DNA of 64,000 nucleotides from Piper betle (GCA_033002965.1 JAURVB010002074.1:1-64000), one strand, 5' to 3'. Shown: positions 49,452 through 61,494, counted from the stretch's first letter. Notes: generated by a model from the sequence alone, not told the origin. Numbers and translations: made by a program.

Positions 49452-51720
49452 ATGTCGCCGGAGCCCTCTGATGTTGAGGCCGATTTTGAAACCCTAGCCA
49501 TGGAGGGTGGTGAGGGATCCATTTCCATGGTAGATGTGAAAGTGGTTAATGTAACAAGGTACCTCTTGCCTCCCGAGGATTGCAAATTCGATGTGTCGGA
49601 TATGGTGTGGGGGAAGATTCGGAGCCACCCGTGGTGGCCTGCTCAGATATTCGATCCTGCTGATGCCTCGGACGAGGCATTGAAGCATAAGAAGAAGGGT
49701 GGTGTGCTGGTTGCGTATTTCGGGGATCATACGTATGCTTGGAACGATAAATCCTCGCTGCGGCCCTTTCGGAGCCATTTCTCGCAAATGTTGAAGCAAA
49801 GCAGCATGGCGAGTTTTGTGAATGCTGTGAATTGCTCTGTGGATGAGGTTTCCAGGAGGGTGGAGTTTGGGTTGGCTTGCTTTTGCATTCCTGGTGAGGT
49901 TTATGGGAGGATCAAGAGTCAGCGGATTGATAATGCTGGGATTAGGGAAGGTGCAAGTGTTGCGGATGGTGCATATGGGTCTTATAACATGACTTCTTTT
50001 GAGCCTAGCAAGCTTGTTCTGTACCTTGAAGAATTGGCACGGTCTCCATTAGGTGGATATGATAAACTTGATTTGACCATAGCAAAGGCTCAGTTGCTTT
50101 CCTTCTATCGAACAAAGGGATATTTGCAGCTTCCCGACTTCTCCATACGCCTTGCATGGCCTGATTTTGAGACTGATCTTGCTCGTATTGAAGCTGCAGT
50201 GGTTGATGTCAATGTTAAAACCCCAGAAGTCAAGAAGCTGAAAAATAAAAGTACATCTTCTGGAAAGAGAATTTTTCTGAGGATGGATTTGGGAAAAGCA
50301 AAAAGCAGAGAAGTTTGGTGGATCTGATGGAGTATAAAAACTCTGATTTTACCAATGGCAAAGATCTGTACAAAGTAGATTCTCTCTCCAGAGACTCAGG
50401 TCAATCAAAGAAGAGGAAGATGTCGTCGAAATATGTTGACAACGTGGATTCTCTAGCAAATAATAAATCATTTAAGGTTGGTGAGTGCATTAGCAAAGTT
50501 GCTAGTAAACTTACTCGATCATTAATGACTTGTAAAAACAGTGATCGGACGGTTAAGAAGAGTTCTGAGGTAGAAGAGAACGAAGAAGATGATGTAGCAT
50601 CTGACATTTCTCCTACAACTCATGGGAAGCATATGAGAAAAGCTGGATCTTTAGTAGAGTACGCATCAACTGATGAGATGCTATCACAACTCTGTCTTGC
50701 AGCTCGAAACCCATTGACACTCTTCAGTTTTGTGCCCGTGGTAACTGGTTTCTTTTCTGATTACAGGAACAACAGCCTTTCAACGGAAGGAAATATGAAA
50801 ATTAATGCTTGTGAAAGTAGTGTAAAATCTACCCAATTTGAGTCAGATTTAGATGATTCTGTTAAGTGTGAAGATGTTGGGGATTTGGGTTTAGGGAAAA
50901 ACTCTGATCATGTAGCAGACGAAGCAGAAAAGATTTTGGAATCAGACGCCCTCTCAGTTATGAAAGATGATGACCAATTAAACAATGCTAATGTTGCAGA
51001 AGTGTCTGAAAATGAAGGAGCTGATCAAGAGTCTTCCCCAACTGCTTTGATCTTAAACTTCTCTGAAGTGGACTCTCTGCCTTCGCAGTCTGATCTTGTG
51101 AAAATATTTGGCCAATATGGTCCTTTGGTGGAGCCTGAAACTGTAATAATGAGGAAAACAAAGCGCGCCAAAGTAGTTTTCAAGAAAAAGCTCATGCAGA
51201 GGTTGCTTTCAGTAGCGCCGGGAAATTCCACATATTTGGTCCAGCACTCGTGAGTTACCGCTTAAGATACTTGCCTTCACCCTCAAAGGCTGCTGTTAGC
51301 TGCACAGAAAGGGATAAAAGAAGGGAAAGGAATGAAGGGGGTGGGAGCCCCGTAGCAGTGTTGACTGATGATCTTAATATCCAAATGGATGGTGTTGAAC
51401 ATGACACCGAGATATCATCTCCATTAACCGAAAATGGCGTAGAACAGAGAGATTGTCGTACTGAGCTTTCAAGCAAAGACACCGGTCTAATATTTCAACC
51501 CGCGGGAAGCAAGATGCACGTGGATTCTGGAGCTGAGCGTCCATCAGCCCTTCCTGACACAGGTGATGGGCACTTGGAATGCACTGGAGGAAACCTGCCT
51601 GCAGATACTGGTGATGCAAATAACCACCCGCCTCCTGAAATACCTGGGCCAGTTACCGAGATTGCTGTGCAGGACAATGGCAAAACCCACTTTGCTCTAG
51701 GAGATTTAAGCTCGGACTGA
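49452..51720 (+). CDS. PWWP-domain protein (PDP), copy 1, two frame breaks
   Basis: Plant PDPs read histone methylation through a PWWP domain and act in PEAT and MSI/PRC2-linked complexes in the nucleus. The start at 49452 (MSPEPSDVEADFETLAMEGG) aligns with copy 2 at 53.9 kb; the ATG at 49323 would add an unrelated hydrophobic leader. Key blocks: YLLPPEDCKFDVSDMVWGK, SHPWWPAQIFDPADAS, LVAYFGDHTYAWND (PWWP), FGLACFC and YDKLDLTIAKAQLLSFYR. One acidic unit follows (GDLGLGKNSDHVADEAEK). A C-terminal RRM-like block runs from LILNFSEVDSLPSQSDLVKI to VSYRLRY. Aligned to copy 2, one base is missing at about 50,272 (T run) and another at about 51,187 (A run). Allowing for both, about 756 residues. 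Flanking 3' sequence is also duplicated. Possibly functional if the breaks are sequencing errors. Confidence 0.88.
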
Positions 51721-53872
51721 TAAAAGCAGAGACTTAGAGAATGGTGGGGATCCATTACCTTCCTTGTATCAAGTTTTAGGTATCTACAACTTATTACTTT
51801 GTTTTTTATGTAAGTTTATAAATATTAAACCATAACTGCATCCTTGCTTTAAAGATGTTGTGTGTGATTTTTCAGTTCAGAAAGGAACGTGAGGCCTTGG
51901 TTCATGTTAAGAGCTGAATCTGGCTGGTAGGTGACTAGAGCATACATACTCCTGAAAATGGTTGGTCGTTATTGATTTTGTTCTGATGGTTGGCTTGATT
52001 CTCCATCTTAGTGATTTTGGAGTTTTGGACCAACATGTCTCATCCCACTGGCGATCTAACGTTCACAGGCAATGTACAGAAGCAGCTCTTTTTCTGTAGT
52101 TGAATATTAGGTGTTCAGTAGGTATATTTTTTCTAGTGAATTTCTTTGTGGTATTACTTGGCGAAGTACTTCCCACATATATTGTACCACTTGTGACTAT
52201 CGCTGCTAACCTTGTTATCATCCAATCGACGCCGGTTATATTTTGTCATTAACTTTTTTGTTTGATCTTAATTTCTACTTTTTCCCTACTACCTTATAAT
52301 TAGTCTCAAAACTATTTAGTTGGCAAAATTGTTTCTCTATGTTATTCTTATGGGCGTTTATATAATTGAGGCTTATGCTAAAAATCTCTCTCCGATGGCT
52401 AAGTACAACAAGGTAAGCTGTAAACAATGAGAGAGATCAAAGAAGACTTTGTTTGGTGTTATCTTAAACAACACACTTAACTAGTGTTCTTTGGATCATC
52501 CATGTATATTATAATATCTTCAATGCAAATGGAATTTTCTTTTTCTTTCTTGCCGTGCAAAAATGGAATTTTCTTAACGCCAAATGGGTAAATACGATTC
52601 TCTGATACACCGTTTCCCTTCTCCAAAAAAACTCCCATTTTTTTCTCTTGAAGACGGATTTCCGAGAGGGAGCGTCTCTACTCTCCTTTAATTACCCCCG
52701 TTTATTCTCAATACACATTTTTTACCTGTTTTATCCATCACACGTTAAAACTTACATGTATGTGTCCTTTTTCTACTAACTTATTTTTAGTATATATATA
52801 GTAATTAAACTACTATAATGGTTTGAATCCGATCGAAGGTATATGCTTTGAGGAATGGGAATTGGGCTTATTTTATACCCAAATGAGAAATTTGACCCAT
52901 ATTTTTTCCATTAAAAACCGCAAACCTTTATTTGCACGTGAGAGAGTCTTAAAACCATACGGAAAATTACAAGGTTCGGAGAAGTAAGGAATCCACGACA
53001 AAATATTTCATTACCGCAGAGCATTGAGGGATATTAAGTTAAATTTTGGGGTGTAGTACAATGGTTCTATGATTTATGGATTGTGCAAAAAATGGTCTTT
53101 AAATTTGTATTGTTTGTGCGTTATATTAAAAATTATCTTGCCAACTTTCAAATAAACAATAAATCTGTAATTTAACCAACACAGTAAAGAAATTAGAACA
53201 TTCATAGAGATCAAAGATATAAGGGATAGGAGAGGCGGGGAACAGGAAGAAGACACGGAAACTCTACCTCACGATGATTAGGCAGTTAACTTAATTTAAG
53301 TAATAGGTTTTAAATGTGATTAATTTTTAAACATCGTAGTCCCCCAATCATAAACAACAGGCACTGCTCTCGAAGATTTCTTTCGTGTAATTGACAATCA
53401 TTTTAGTAAAAAAAAAGATTGTTAAACATAATTATGTAATTTTTTTCCTTAACATCATATTAATTTCTTAATAAGCAATAAAATTTTAATAATGATAAAA
53501 CGAAATAAAGAAATACAAACACAACACAGGCGTTTGGAGGTAGCCACGAGCTCAAAGACAGGAAGTACGCAGAGTGTCTGAAAATGTGTCAGTGGCCAAC
53601 TCCACTCCACCTCCCGAAGCCCTAACCGGACCTACCCTCCCCCAGCTCCCCCGTCGCCGGAGAAGACGACCACACCCGGCCGCCTCTCGCCGCCGCCCCG
53701 GGTCCGGCCTCACCTCCCCTGCAAAACCCCCTAAAAAGGTACCTCCTTTCCTCACCCCCATCGCCTCTTGATCGCGCTTTTTTACTCTTCTTCTTCTTCT
53801 TCTTATAGCAGCAATCTTCAGCTTTTTTTGCGGTCGAAATTGTTCTTAGGTTGTATTAGCTTTCGTATATCT
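51721..53872. other. Spacer between the PWWP gene copies
   Basis: The first about 430 bp (to about 52,160) are copy-1 3' flank homologous to 56,920-57,365 (for example AGCAGCTCTTTTT and TTTGTGGTATTACTTGG in both). The middle is AT-rich without features. The last about 300 bp are the GC-rich 5' leader of copy 2. This includes CCCTAAAAAGGTACC (about 53,730), matched by CCCAAAAAAGGTACC (about 49,305) upstream of copy 1, a probable conserved 5' UTR splice donor. Confidence 0.55.
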
Positions 53873-56800
53873 ATGTCCATGTCGATGTCGGAGCTCTCGC
53901 TCACGGAGGCCGATTTGATGGCCCTCGAGGCCGAGGGGGTGGAGGGTTTGGGTGGCATCGGCGCTCCCATGGAGGAGGTGGGTCGGGGCGACACGGTTTC
54001 CGATGTCCCGAGGTACCTCTTGCCCCCCGAGGACTGTAGATTCGATGTGTCGGATATGGTGTGGGGGAAGGTCAGGAGCCAGCCGTGGTGGCCGGCGCAG
54101 ATATTCGACCCCGCCGATGCGTCGGAGGAGGCTCTGAAGCACAACTACAAGGACGGATTCTTGGTTGCGTATTTCGGGAGTCATACGTATGCTTGGAACG
54201 ATATCACCACCCTCCGGCCTTACCGGAGCCATTTCTCGCAAATGTCCAGGCAGAGTAGCATGGCTAATTTTTCGAATGCGGTGGATTGCTCTGTGGGCGA
54301 GGTTTCGAGGCGGGTGGAGTTTGGTTTGGCTTGCTATTGCACTCCTAGTGAGGTTTATGGGAGGTTCAAGAGCCAGCTGATCGATAATGCTGGGATTAGG
54401 GAAGGCGCCTGTGTGGCTGACGGGGCGTATGGGCCTTATAACATGGTTTCTTTTGAGCCTGACAAGCTTGTTCAGTACCTTGAGGAACTGGCGCAGTTGC
54501 CCTTGGTTGGATATGATAAACTTGATTTGACAATAGCAAAAGCTCAGTTGGTTTCTTTCTATCGAGCAAAGGGATATTTGGAACTTCCTAGCTTCTCCAA
54601 ACACCTCGCGTGGCCTAATATCGAGAATGAGCGTTCATGTGCTGAGGGCACACTGGTTGATGTCAGTGTAATGGAAGTTGGGACTCCTGAACTTAAGAAG
54701 CGGAAAATTAGAAGTATATCCTCTGGAAAGAGGAGCTTCTCTGAGGATGGACTTGGGAAAGTAAAGAAGCAGAGGAGTTTGGCAGATCTGATGGAGTATA
54801 AAAACTTTGATTCAGCAGCGGATGGTAAAGATCATGACAAGGTAGGTTCTCTTTCCAGGGACTCTGGTCGGTTGAAGAAAAGAAAGATTTCCTCAAAAAA
54901 TGTTGACAAGGCTATTACTCCTGCAGCTAATAAATCATTTAAGATTGGTGAGTGCATCAGCAAAGTTGCTATTAAACTTACTCGATCTCCCTTGACTTGT
55001 AAAAGAAGTGATCGGAAAATTACCAGAAATGATGATGTGGAAGAAAATGAACAAGATGATGTAGCATCTGACGTTTCTCCTAGAGCCCACGAGAGAAAAG
55101 CTGGATTTAGTAAAGAATACTCATCAACTAAAGAAATACTGTCACAACTTCGTCTTGCAGCTCAAGACCCCTTAAAGCTTTACAGTTTCTTGCCTATGAT
55201 AACGAGCTTCTTTTCTGATTACTGGAACAGCGGCCTTTCCACGAAAGGAATTAAGAAGATGAATGGTTGTCAAAGTATTGCAAAATCAGGCAAATCCGAG
55301 TCAGACTCGGACGATTTACTTAATTCTGAAGATGGTGGTGATTTAGGTTTAGGGAAAGACCCTGATCTTATAAGTGAAGAAGAAGCAGGAAAACAGTTGG
55401 ACTCAGACCCCTCAGTCAAGAAAGAAGATGACCAATTAAGTGATGCCAATGTTGTTGAAGTGACTATAGGTGAAGTATTTGACGATTTCGATTTTTTGGA
55501 AGACCATGATCTTATACGTGAAGAAGAAGCAGAAAAGAAGTTGGAATCTGGCCCCTTAGTCAAGAAAGATTATGACCAATTAAGTGATGTCAATGTTGTT
55601 GAAGTGCCCATAGGTCATGCATTTGACGATTTTGATCTTGTGAAATACCCTGATCTTATAAGTGAACAAGAAACAGAAAAGAAGTTGGAATCAGACCTCG
55701 CGGTCGAGGAAGATGATGGCCAATTGAGCAATGCCAATGTTGTTGAAGTGTCTAAAGATGAAGTAGTTGGTGATTTAGATCTAGTGAAAGACCCTGATCT
55801 TATAATTGAAGAAGCAGCAGCAGAGAAGTTGGAACCAGACCCCACAGCCAAGAAATATGATGAGCAATTAAGCAATGCCAATGTTGTTGAAGTGTCAACA
55901 GATGAAGTGGTTGGTGATTTCGATTTAGGGAAAGACTCTGATCTTATAAGTGAAGAAGATGCAGAAAAGTTGGAATCAGACCCCTCAGCCGAGAAAGATG
56001 ATGACCAATTAAGCAATGCCAATGTTGAAGTCCCTATAGATAAAGAAGTTGGTGATTTAAATTTAGTGAAAGATCCTGATCTTATAAATGATGAAGCAGA
56101 AAAGAAGTTGGATTCAGATTCTGATCTTCCAAGTGATGATGAAGCTGAAAATAAGTTGGAATCAGACCCCTCAGTCAAGAAATACAATGACCAATCAAGC
56201 AATGCCATTGTTGCTGAAGTGTCTGTAAATGAAGTAGTTGATCAAGAGACTTGCCCAACTGCTTTGATCTTAAACTTCTCGGAAGTGAGCACTCTTCCCT
56301 CAGAGACTGATCTAATTAAGGTATTTGGTCAGTATGGCTCATTGGTGGAAACAGAAACTGAAATTACGCGGAAAACTAATTGTGTCAAAGTGGTTTTTGA
56401 GAAAAGAGCACATGCCGAGGTTGCTTTCAGCAGCACTGGGAAATTCCGCATGTTTGATCCAGCACCAGTGAGTTACCACCTAAGATATTTTCATTCGCTG
56501 TCAGGAACTACTGATAGCTGCACAGAAGTGGATTGTAGAAGGGAAGAGGTTGAAGGTGGGAGCCGTGTAGTAGTGTTGACTGAGGATCCTAATAGCCAAA
56601 TGGATGGTGGTGCACATGACGAGATAGCGTCTTCACCACCTGAAAATGGTGTAATAAAGCCAGAATGTCATGCTGAGCTTCCAATCGAAGACACCAATCA
56701 AATATCTCAACCGCTGGGGAGTGGGATGCACCTGGACTCAGGAGCCGAACATCTGTCAGTCCTACCGGATACAACTGGAAGGGACTTGGAATGCACTGGA

Positions 56801-56917
56801 GGAGGCCAACCACTAGATACTGGCGATTTAAATTATCCTCCGCCTCAAATACTCGTGCCAATTACCAATATACCTCTTGAAGACAATGGCAAAAGCCACC
56901 TCGCTCATGGAGTCTGA
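53873..56917 (+). CDS. PWWP-domain protein (PDP), copy 2, with acidic repeat array
   Basis: Intronless frame of 1014 residues from 53873 (MSMSMSELSLTEADLMALEA); upstream codons are open but begin with no ATG. The PWWP domain spans about residues 56-125: FDVSDMVWGKVRSQPWWPAQ, LVAYFGSHTYAWND, RPYRSHFSQM. It is followed by the plant PDP region FGLACYCTPSEVYGRFKSQL and KLDLTIAKAQLVSFYRAKGY, basic stretches (KKRKISSKN) and an acidic tandem array (about residues 489-790). An RRM-like C-terminal module lies at about residues 796-875 (LILNFSEVSTLPSETDLIKV, CVKVVFEKRAHAEVAFSSTG, VSYHLRYF). The likely role is a nuclear chromatin reader that bridges methylated histone H3 and histone-modifying complexes. 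GC content falls steadily from 5' to 3'. The gene is a tandem duplicate of 49,452-51,720, but intact and about 250 residues longer, mainly from repeat expansion. Confidence 0.95.
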   Translation: MSMSMSELSLTEADLMALEAEGVEGLGGIGAPMEEVGRGDTVSDVPRYLLPPEDCRFDVSDMVWGKVRSQPWWPAQIFDPADASEEALKHNYKDGFLVAYFGSHTYAWNDITTLRPYRSHFSQMSRQSSMANFSNAVDCSVGEVSRRVEFGLACYCTPSEVYGRFKSQLIDNAGIREGACVADGAYGPYNMVSFEPDKLVQYLEELAQLPLVGYDKLDLTIAKAQLVSFYRAKGYLELPSFSKHLAWPNIENERSCAEGTLVDVSVMEVGTPELKKRKIRSISSGKRSFSEDGLGKVKKQRSLADLMEYKNFDSAADGKDHDKVGSLSRDSGRLKKRKISSKNVDKAITPAANKSFKIGECISKVAIKLTRSPLTCKRSDRKITRNDDVEENEQDDVASDVSPRAHERKAGFSKEYSSTKEILSQLRLAAQDPLKLYSFLPMITSFFSDYWNSGLSTKGIKKMNGCQSIAKSGKSESDSDDLLNSEDGGDLGLGKDPDLISEEEAGKQLDSDPSVKKEDDQLSDANVVEVTIGEVFDDFDFLEDHDLIREEEAEKKLESGPLVKKDYDQLSDVNVVEVPIGHAFDDFDLVKYPDLISEQETEKKLESDLAVEEDDGQLSNANVVEVSKDEVVGDLDLVKDPDLIIEEAAAEKLEPDPTAKKYDEQLSNANVVEVSTDEVVGDFDLGKDSDLISEEDAEKLESDPSAEKDDDQLSNANVEVPIDKEVGDLNLVKDPDLINDEAEKKLDSDSDLPSDDEAENKLESDPSVKKYNDQSSNAIVAEVSVNEVVDQETCPTALILNFSEVSTLPSETDLIKVFGQYGSLVETETEITRKTNCVKVVFEKRAHAEVAFSSTGKFRMFDPAPVSYHLRYFHSLSGTTDSCTEVDCRREEVEGGSRVVVLTEDPNSQMDGGAHDEIASSPPENGVIKPECHAELPIEDTNQISQPLGSGMHLDSGAEHLSVLPDTTGRDLECTGGGQPLDTGDLNYPPPQILVPITNIPLEDNGKSHLAHGV
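55337..56240 (+). repeat. In-frame 144-bp (48-residue) acidic tandem repeats
   Basis: Units start at 55,337, 55,481, 55,625, 55,769, 55,913, 56,051 and, after a shortened unit, about 56,118. The consensus is G(D/E)xDLVKDPDLISEEEAEK then KLESDPxxKKDDDQLSNANV and VEVSxDEVV. The first five are regularly spaced (144, 144, 144, 144), and the last ones are trimmed. Copy 1 of the gene has one such unit at about 50,880-51,010. The repeats are strongly acidic, predicted disordered, and keep the reading frame. Confidence 0.9.
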
Positions 56918-58602
56918 AGCACAAGCTGATAAATGCAGCATCTAAGAGGATGGTGGGGATTTACTACCTTACATCGTGCTTTGGGTATATAGACTACTTA
57001 TTACTGAGATTTTTTGTATATATAATCAGTTATGAATTTATAACCGCATCGTTGTTTTAAATTTGTTTTATGTAATTTTTCATTTCAGAAAGAAATGGCA
57101 GACCTCGGTTTCTTTCAATTAGGTAGAATCTGGCAAGTGATGGAGGTGAGTGTACTCCTGAACTGGTTGGTCGTTATTGGTTTTGTTCTGATTAAGACCG
57201 TATTCTCCGTCCATGGTATTTTGGAGTCTTGGACCAATATGTCTCATCCCACTCGCGAATCACACTCGTTAACAGACGCTGTACAGAAGCAGCTCTTTTT
57301 TATGTTGTTGGATGTTAGATGTTCAGTGTTTTTTTTTACTAGCAAATTATTTTGTGGTATTACTTGGTAAGATCACTTGTATTACTTGTGAAAACACTGA
57401 TGTAATAGCTATTACTGTTCACCGTGACTTGCTAGGGCTGCTAACCTTGTTTTGCATCAACTTACATTTCTCCTTCATATTTTGCCAACAAAGAGGGAAC
57501 AAAAAGAAACTTTATGACTACATTTGTATATGGTTATACGACAATGTACCTAATTGGACTGATCTTTGAGCGCTTCAAGCCGAGTTTAAGTAAAAGTCAG
57601 ATTGTTCAACTTCGATTAATTAGTATATGAGGTATTTTAAATCAAATCGAGTTTGAAGTAGAATAATTCAACTAATACTCTTCTTTTGTATGATTTATCT
57701 TAAAATTTGTTTTATAATTAAGATATCTCAAACTAATATGATATGCTTAGAATATAAGTTATTCATGCAAAATTTTATTTTATATTTTTACTATACAATA
57801 TTATTTTAAAGTTTACTTGTTTTTTTAAAAAAATTCCAATACATAGATAAAAAATCTTATACTTAAAAAAGATATTAAATTTGGGATTGAATTGAGTTGA
57901 CGAGGCTTGAGCCCTAACCTACTAATTTATTTAATATCGAGTTAAACTTCAGACTGAGGTTCCACGAATATAATCCCAAACCGAGTTGTCAGTTTCTCGC
58001 CGTTCGCGGCGTGCACAAAAAGGGCCCCCGTTCAGAAGTGTTGGCGGGAAGCATCTTACAACGGCCAGGGTGACTCGGTGAGCCACCCTGAGTAAGGGGC
58101 GTTCCAAGAGCGAATCGAGCCAAACTCTGATGGTTAAGAAATCTGAGTTTGATCGGTTTACTCAGTCGACCCGAGAGGTCACGGAACTAGCATGACTTTA
58201 TTATTTTATAAAGTTCAAGTCATCACTGAACCACTTAGTTAAATTACTATAAACTAAAAGATATGTACCTTTTCAGTTCAAACCGGACCAGTTTGATCAT
58301 AGCCTTGTGTTTGATTTAATAAGATTTTGAAGTAAAAATTGAGCTCAATGAAAAAACAGATGTTTGTTTATCAGAAACTTGAATGCATACATGCCCAACA
58401 AAGAGTTTCAAGGTTAGTGAATTGCCCGATTCTGGGCAACACATCAATAAGATGAAAATAAAAACTACGAAGAGAAAACTCCACGTTTAGAAACATGGAG
58501 ACCAACATATGTATACATCGATTGCCAAAATTGAGAGCAAAAATTGACTAGAAATACGTGAAATAGGGAACATAATTCTGAGAAATTGGCTGTAAGAACG
58601 AT
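56918..58602. other. 3' flank of PWWP copy 2 and intergenic DNA
   Basis: To about 57,365 this matches the 3' flank of copy 1. From about 57,570 to 58,000 the sequence is AT-rich with GAGTTTAAGT, TTGAGTTGACGAGG and GCTTGAGCC motifs, as in degenerate hAT-type elements. A GC-rich patch (about 58,005-58,110) contains CAGGGTGACTC/GAGCCACCCTG, a short hairpin of unknown meaning. No gene seen. Confidence 0.5.
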
Positions 58603-61494
58603 TTATACATCCTGCTCATCTCCACAATCTGGCTCCATTGTGCCTGCCAGAGTAACATGTCGGATAGAGGAAGTTAGCTTCGATTCCTGGAAAATATTAT
58701 AAACAGAGATGAGAATCTCCACGCTGATTAGTATAATGATCAGCCACTCCAGAAATTCTGATCTCCGATTTTGAAGAATTTCTTGCAGAAACCTTATGTT
58801 GTGCTTCAAGGAAAAAGCATCGGGTAAGTCAGTGAAACAAAAGCATCAAGCTGCAGAAAAATGGTTGTTGAAACATTAATGCAGGATAATACAAGTGGGT
58901 ATAGCCCCATGATACCTCAACAAATTTCAATTTGAAATCAAGGCTACTGAATCTTTGGGTAAGTTCATACTCATCCCGAAGATACTCCCATATTTGAGCA
59001 TAATTTGCATTTCTCCAAGCAATATCTGATCTGAAAAACGACAAATAAAGCACCATTAAAATTGTCATGGCCATGAACCTGATATCAAAGTTGAGGAAAT
59101 CTTAAAAAAGCCGCTCTTGGCCATAAAACAAATGTCTCCTTTACCTTTCAAAAAGCCCAATTTTGAGTATAACATCTGCAAGGTTAGAGTTCGCTTTTCC
59201 AACAAGCTGGAAAAGTTTTTTCCTTTGCATGGTAAAGGTTCCAGTATTCTCCATCCCACGATTTATGTCAGTAAATTCTGCAACCATTCCATCTACCTGT
59301 AACATGCTAACAAAACTTCCAAAGCAATTACAAACAAATATAAATGGGTAACTTTTGGTCAACAGAGAGAAATCTATAACAATAAAACTTGTGGATTCAT
59401 ACTTGACGAATATAATAATCGAGAGCAATACTTTGTCCCAGAACACTTCCAATTGTACGAATTCCATCTATGTTCAAGCTCTTCAACATTATGTAGTCCA
59501 ACCCACCTTGCATCCATGTATCCAAAGAAGGCTTCTCCACAACAGCATAATCTTCACACAAATACAGTATTAAGTACAATTGTCATATAAAAAGCAAACT
59601 TCCCTCCAACAAATAACACAAATAACACAACGTTACATCATCATCCCCATCATTATCTACACCCAATTCCCATATAGAACAAGGTTGGTGACATAATTTT
59701 TTCTCATCAATTGATTACTTGCTCATTTAAATGGACCACATATACAAGAAAAAGCAGCCAGATTTTATGTTGAATGCCTCTCTGGAACATTCTCAAAAAT
59801 GGGGCTATAGGTAGTGCAAAATGGTGTCTTGGAAACCATTTTTTTAATTAAAGACAAAGGAAATAGATGGGTCAGCATTTGTATTCATGCAAAATACAAA
59901 TAAGATTAAAATAGCCTCACACTACCCTATTTACAGTAATAAGCTCGTGAAAAGGTTGAGATGGGATTTATCATTTTGAGTCTCTCCCACTGCTGTTATC
60001 TCTCAGCATTAATCCCCAGCAGCCATAACTTACAGAAGAAATAAGTGATGCAATCCCCACGCTAAGAGGCATCCGCAGTCACACATTTGCTCCATAAACA
60101 ATCTTAGTAAGTAGACCTCCCATATTTGGAGTTCTAATATAATAACAATTGATACTAAACCAGACATAATATGCAAATCACATAACAGCAATATTTGAAT
60201 GACTTTACCATCTTTTTTCATCTCAGAAAGCAAGCCTGAAGAATGTTTCTGTACAATCTTTAGATAGCCGTCAACCTCGTGATCAGCAATATTGAATACG
60301 ACAACAGATCCATACTGGAAAACTACCATGTAACAGCTGTTGCTCTCATCACTGAAGCGAGATTCCAAATCCTGCACAACAAAATCTCGTCAAATAGTAT
60401 TAATCAAATAAATGACAGTTCTTTAAAAATTTCAGCATTTGTGAAAAATAAGAAAATAACAGTAACTGATGAACATGAAATTGTGCTCTTCCCTCGACTT
60501 TTTCAGAAAGCATTTGACCTTAAAAATTTACTAATCCTAACCTTTCGAGATAATCATTTTAAAATGCAAAGATTCAAACTTCAAACAAAATATCACCAAA
60601 ATAAAAATAAAAACAGGCATACAAGAACTTTGCAAACTTTTAGGGCAAGTGTTTTGCGGATCAATCCCCTGCAACTATTCACTCACCGCACGACGGTCCA
60701 AAATCAACCCACAATATCTCGGTAATGAACTTAAACAATTCACTCCAGTAATGCATCGTTGAGCACAAAATCATGAACAATTTGCATACATAACTCAACA
60801 CGCAACCTCGTGAGCTTACTTGTGTGTCTGCTCTCACGTCACGGTACCTAAGCACCGTGTAATTCGTGGCACGGGAATTTGGTGGTATGACATTGTAGAC
60901 ATTCTGATTCTGCAAACCCTTCAAGTCAATGCTGCATCTCGATTATACACCAACAATAAGTTCACAGTTTCAAAGAAGAGCCGAGACGAGTAAAGAATCA
61001 ATACTTTCATCTCAAAAACAATAAAAACATGGGTGCTTTCGGCATCTAAATCTATAACTCGACCAAAAAGAATAGGGTTGACAAGCTTCCAAAACAACAG
61101 ACCTGGTTGAAAGGAAGTAAGCCTTGACGGGAATGAACCGGCTCTGCTTCTCCTGCTTCACCTCCATCAAATGCTCCTGATCAGCACTCGAAGTAACCAA
61201 CGACGAGATGGGCTCCTCCGACCCAGACGAGTAGGGCGAGGCCGGCCCGGCGGAGGGCGCCGCGGCCGCCACAACCACGCCGCGAATGTGGTGCACGGGG
61301 CCGAACAGCTTCACCCCGGGCACCGGGAAGCGGCGGAGGAATCCGCCGGCGTGGCCGTGGCGGGGGCAGGCAGGGAAGGCGACGGCGATTAACCGGCGAG
61401 TGAAGGAGAGGGAGGGAGAAGAAGAGGGAGAGGCACGGGCGAAGGCGGACGAGAGCATGGCTCTCAGATACCGGTGAGGGGTGGTTCTCCACAT
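58603..61494 (-). CDS. RETARDED ROOT GROWTH-like protein (DUF155/RMD1 family)
   Basis: Plant RRG/RRL proteins are mitochondrial members of the DUF155 (sporulation RMD1-like) family linked to cell division in root meristems and ABA responses. Seven exons: 61494-61103, 60931-60820, 60371-60209, 59551-59403, 59296-59145, 59030-58916 and 58803-58603. All phases agree, giving 427 residues. The ATG at 61458 would give 415. The Arg/Ser/Ala-rich, acid-poor N-terminus (MLSSAFARASPSSSPSLSFT) looks like a mitochondrial transit peptide. DUF155 blocks: RFIPVKAYFLSTS, YMVVFQYGSVVVFNIADHEV, GLLSEMKKDD, SVLGQSIALDYYIRQ, KKLFQLVGKANSNLADVILK, IWEYLRDEYELTQRFSSLDF and KLKFVEHNIRFLQEILQNR. A hydrophobic C-terminal segment (LEWLIIILISVEILISVYNI) is the usual membrane anchor. 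The frame is intact with canonical splice sites. Exon 1 is GC-rich. Confidence 0.93.

Noticed and set aside
58005..58110. GC-rich patch with short hairpin, considered as a structured RNA
   Set aside because: Stem is only about 7-8 bp and no known RNA family pattern is seen.
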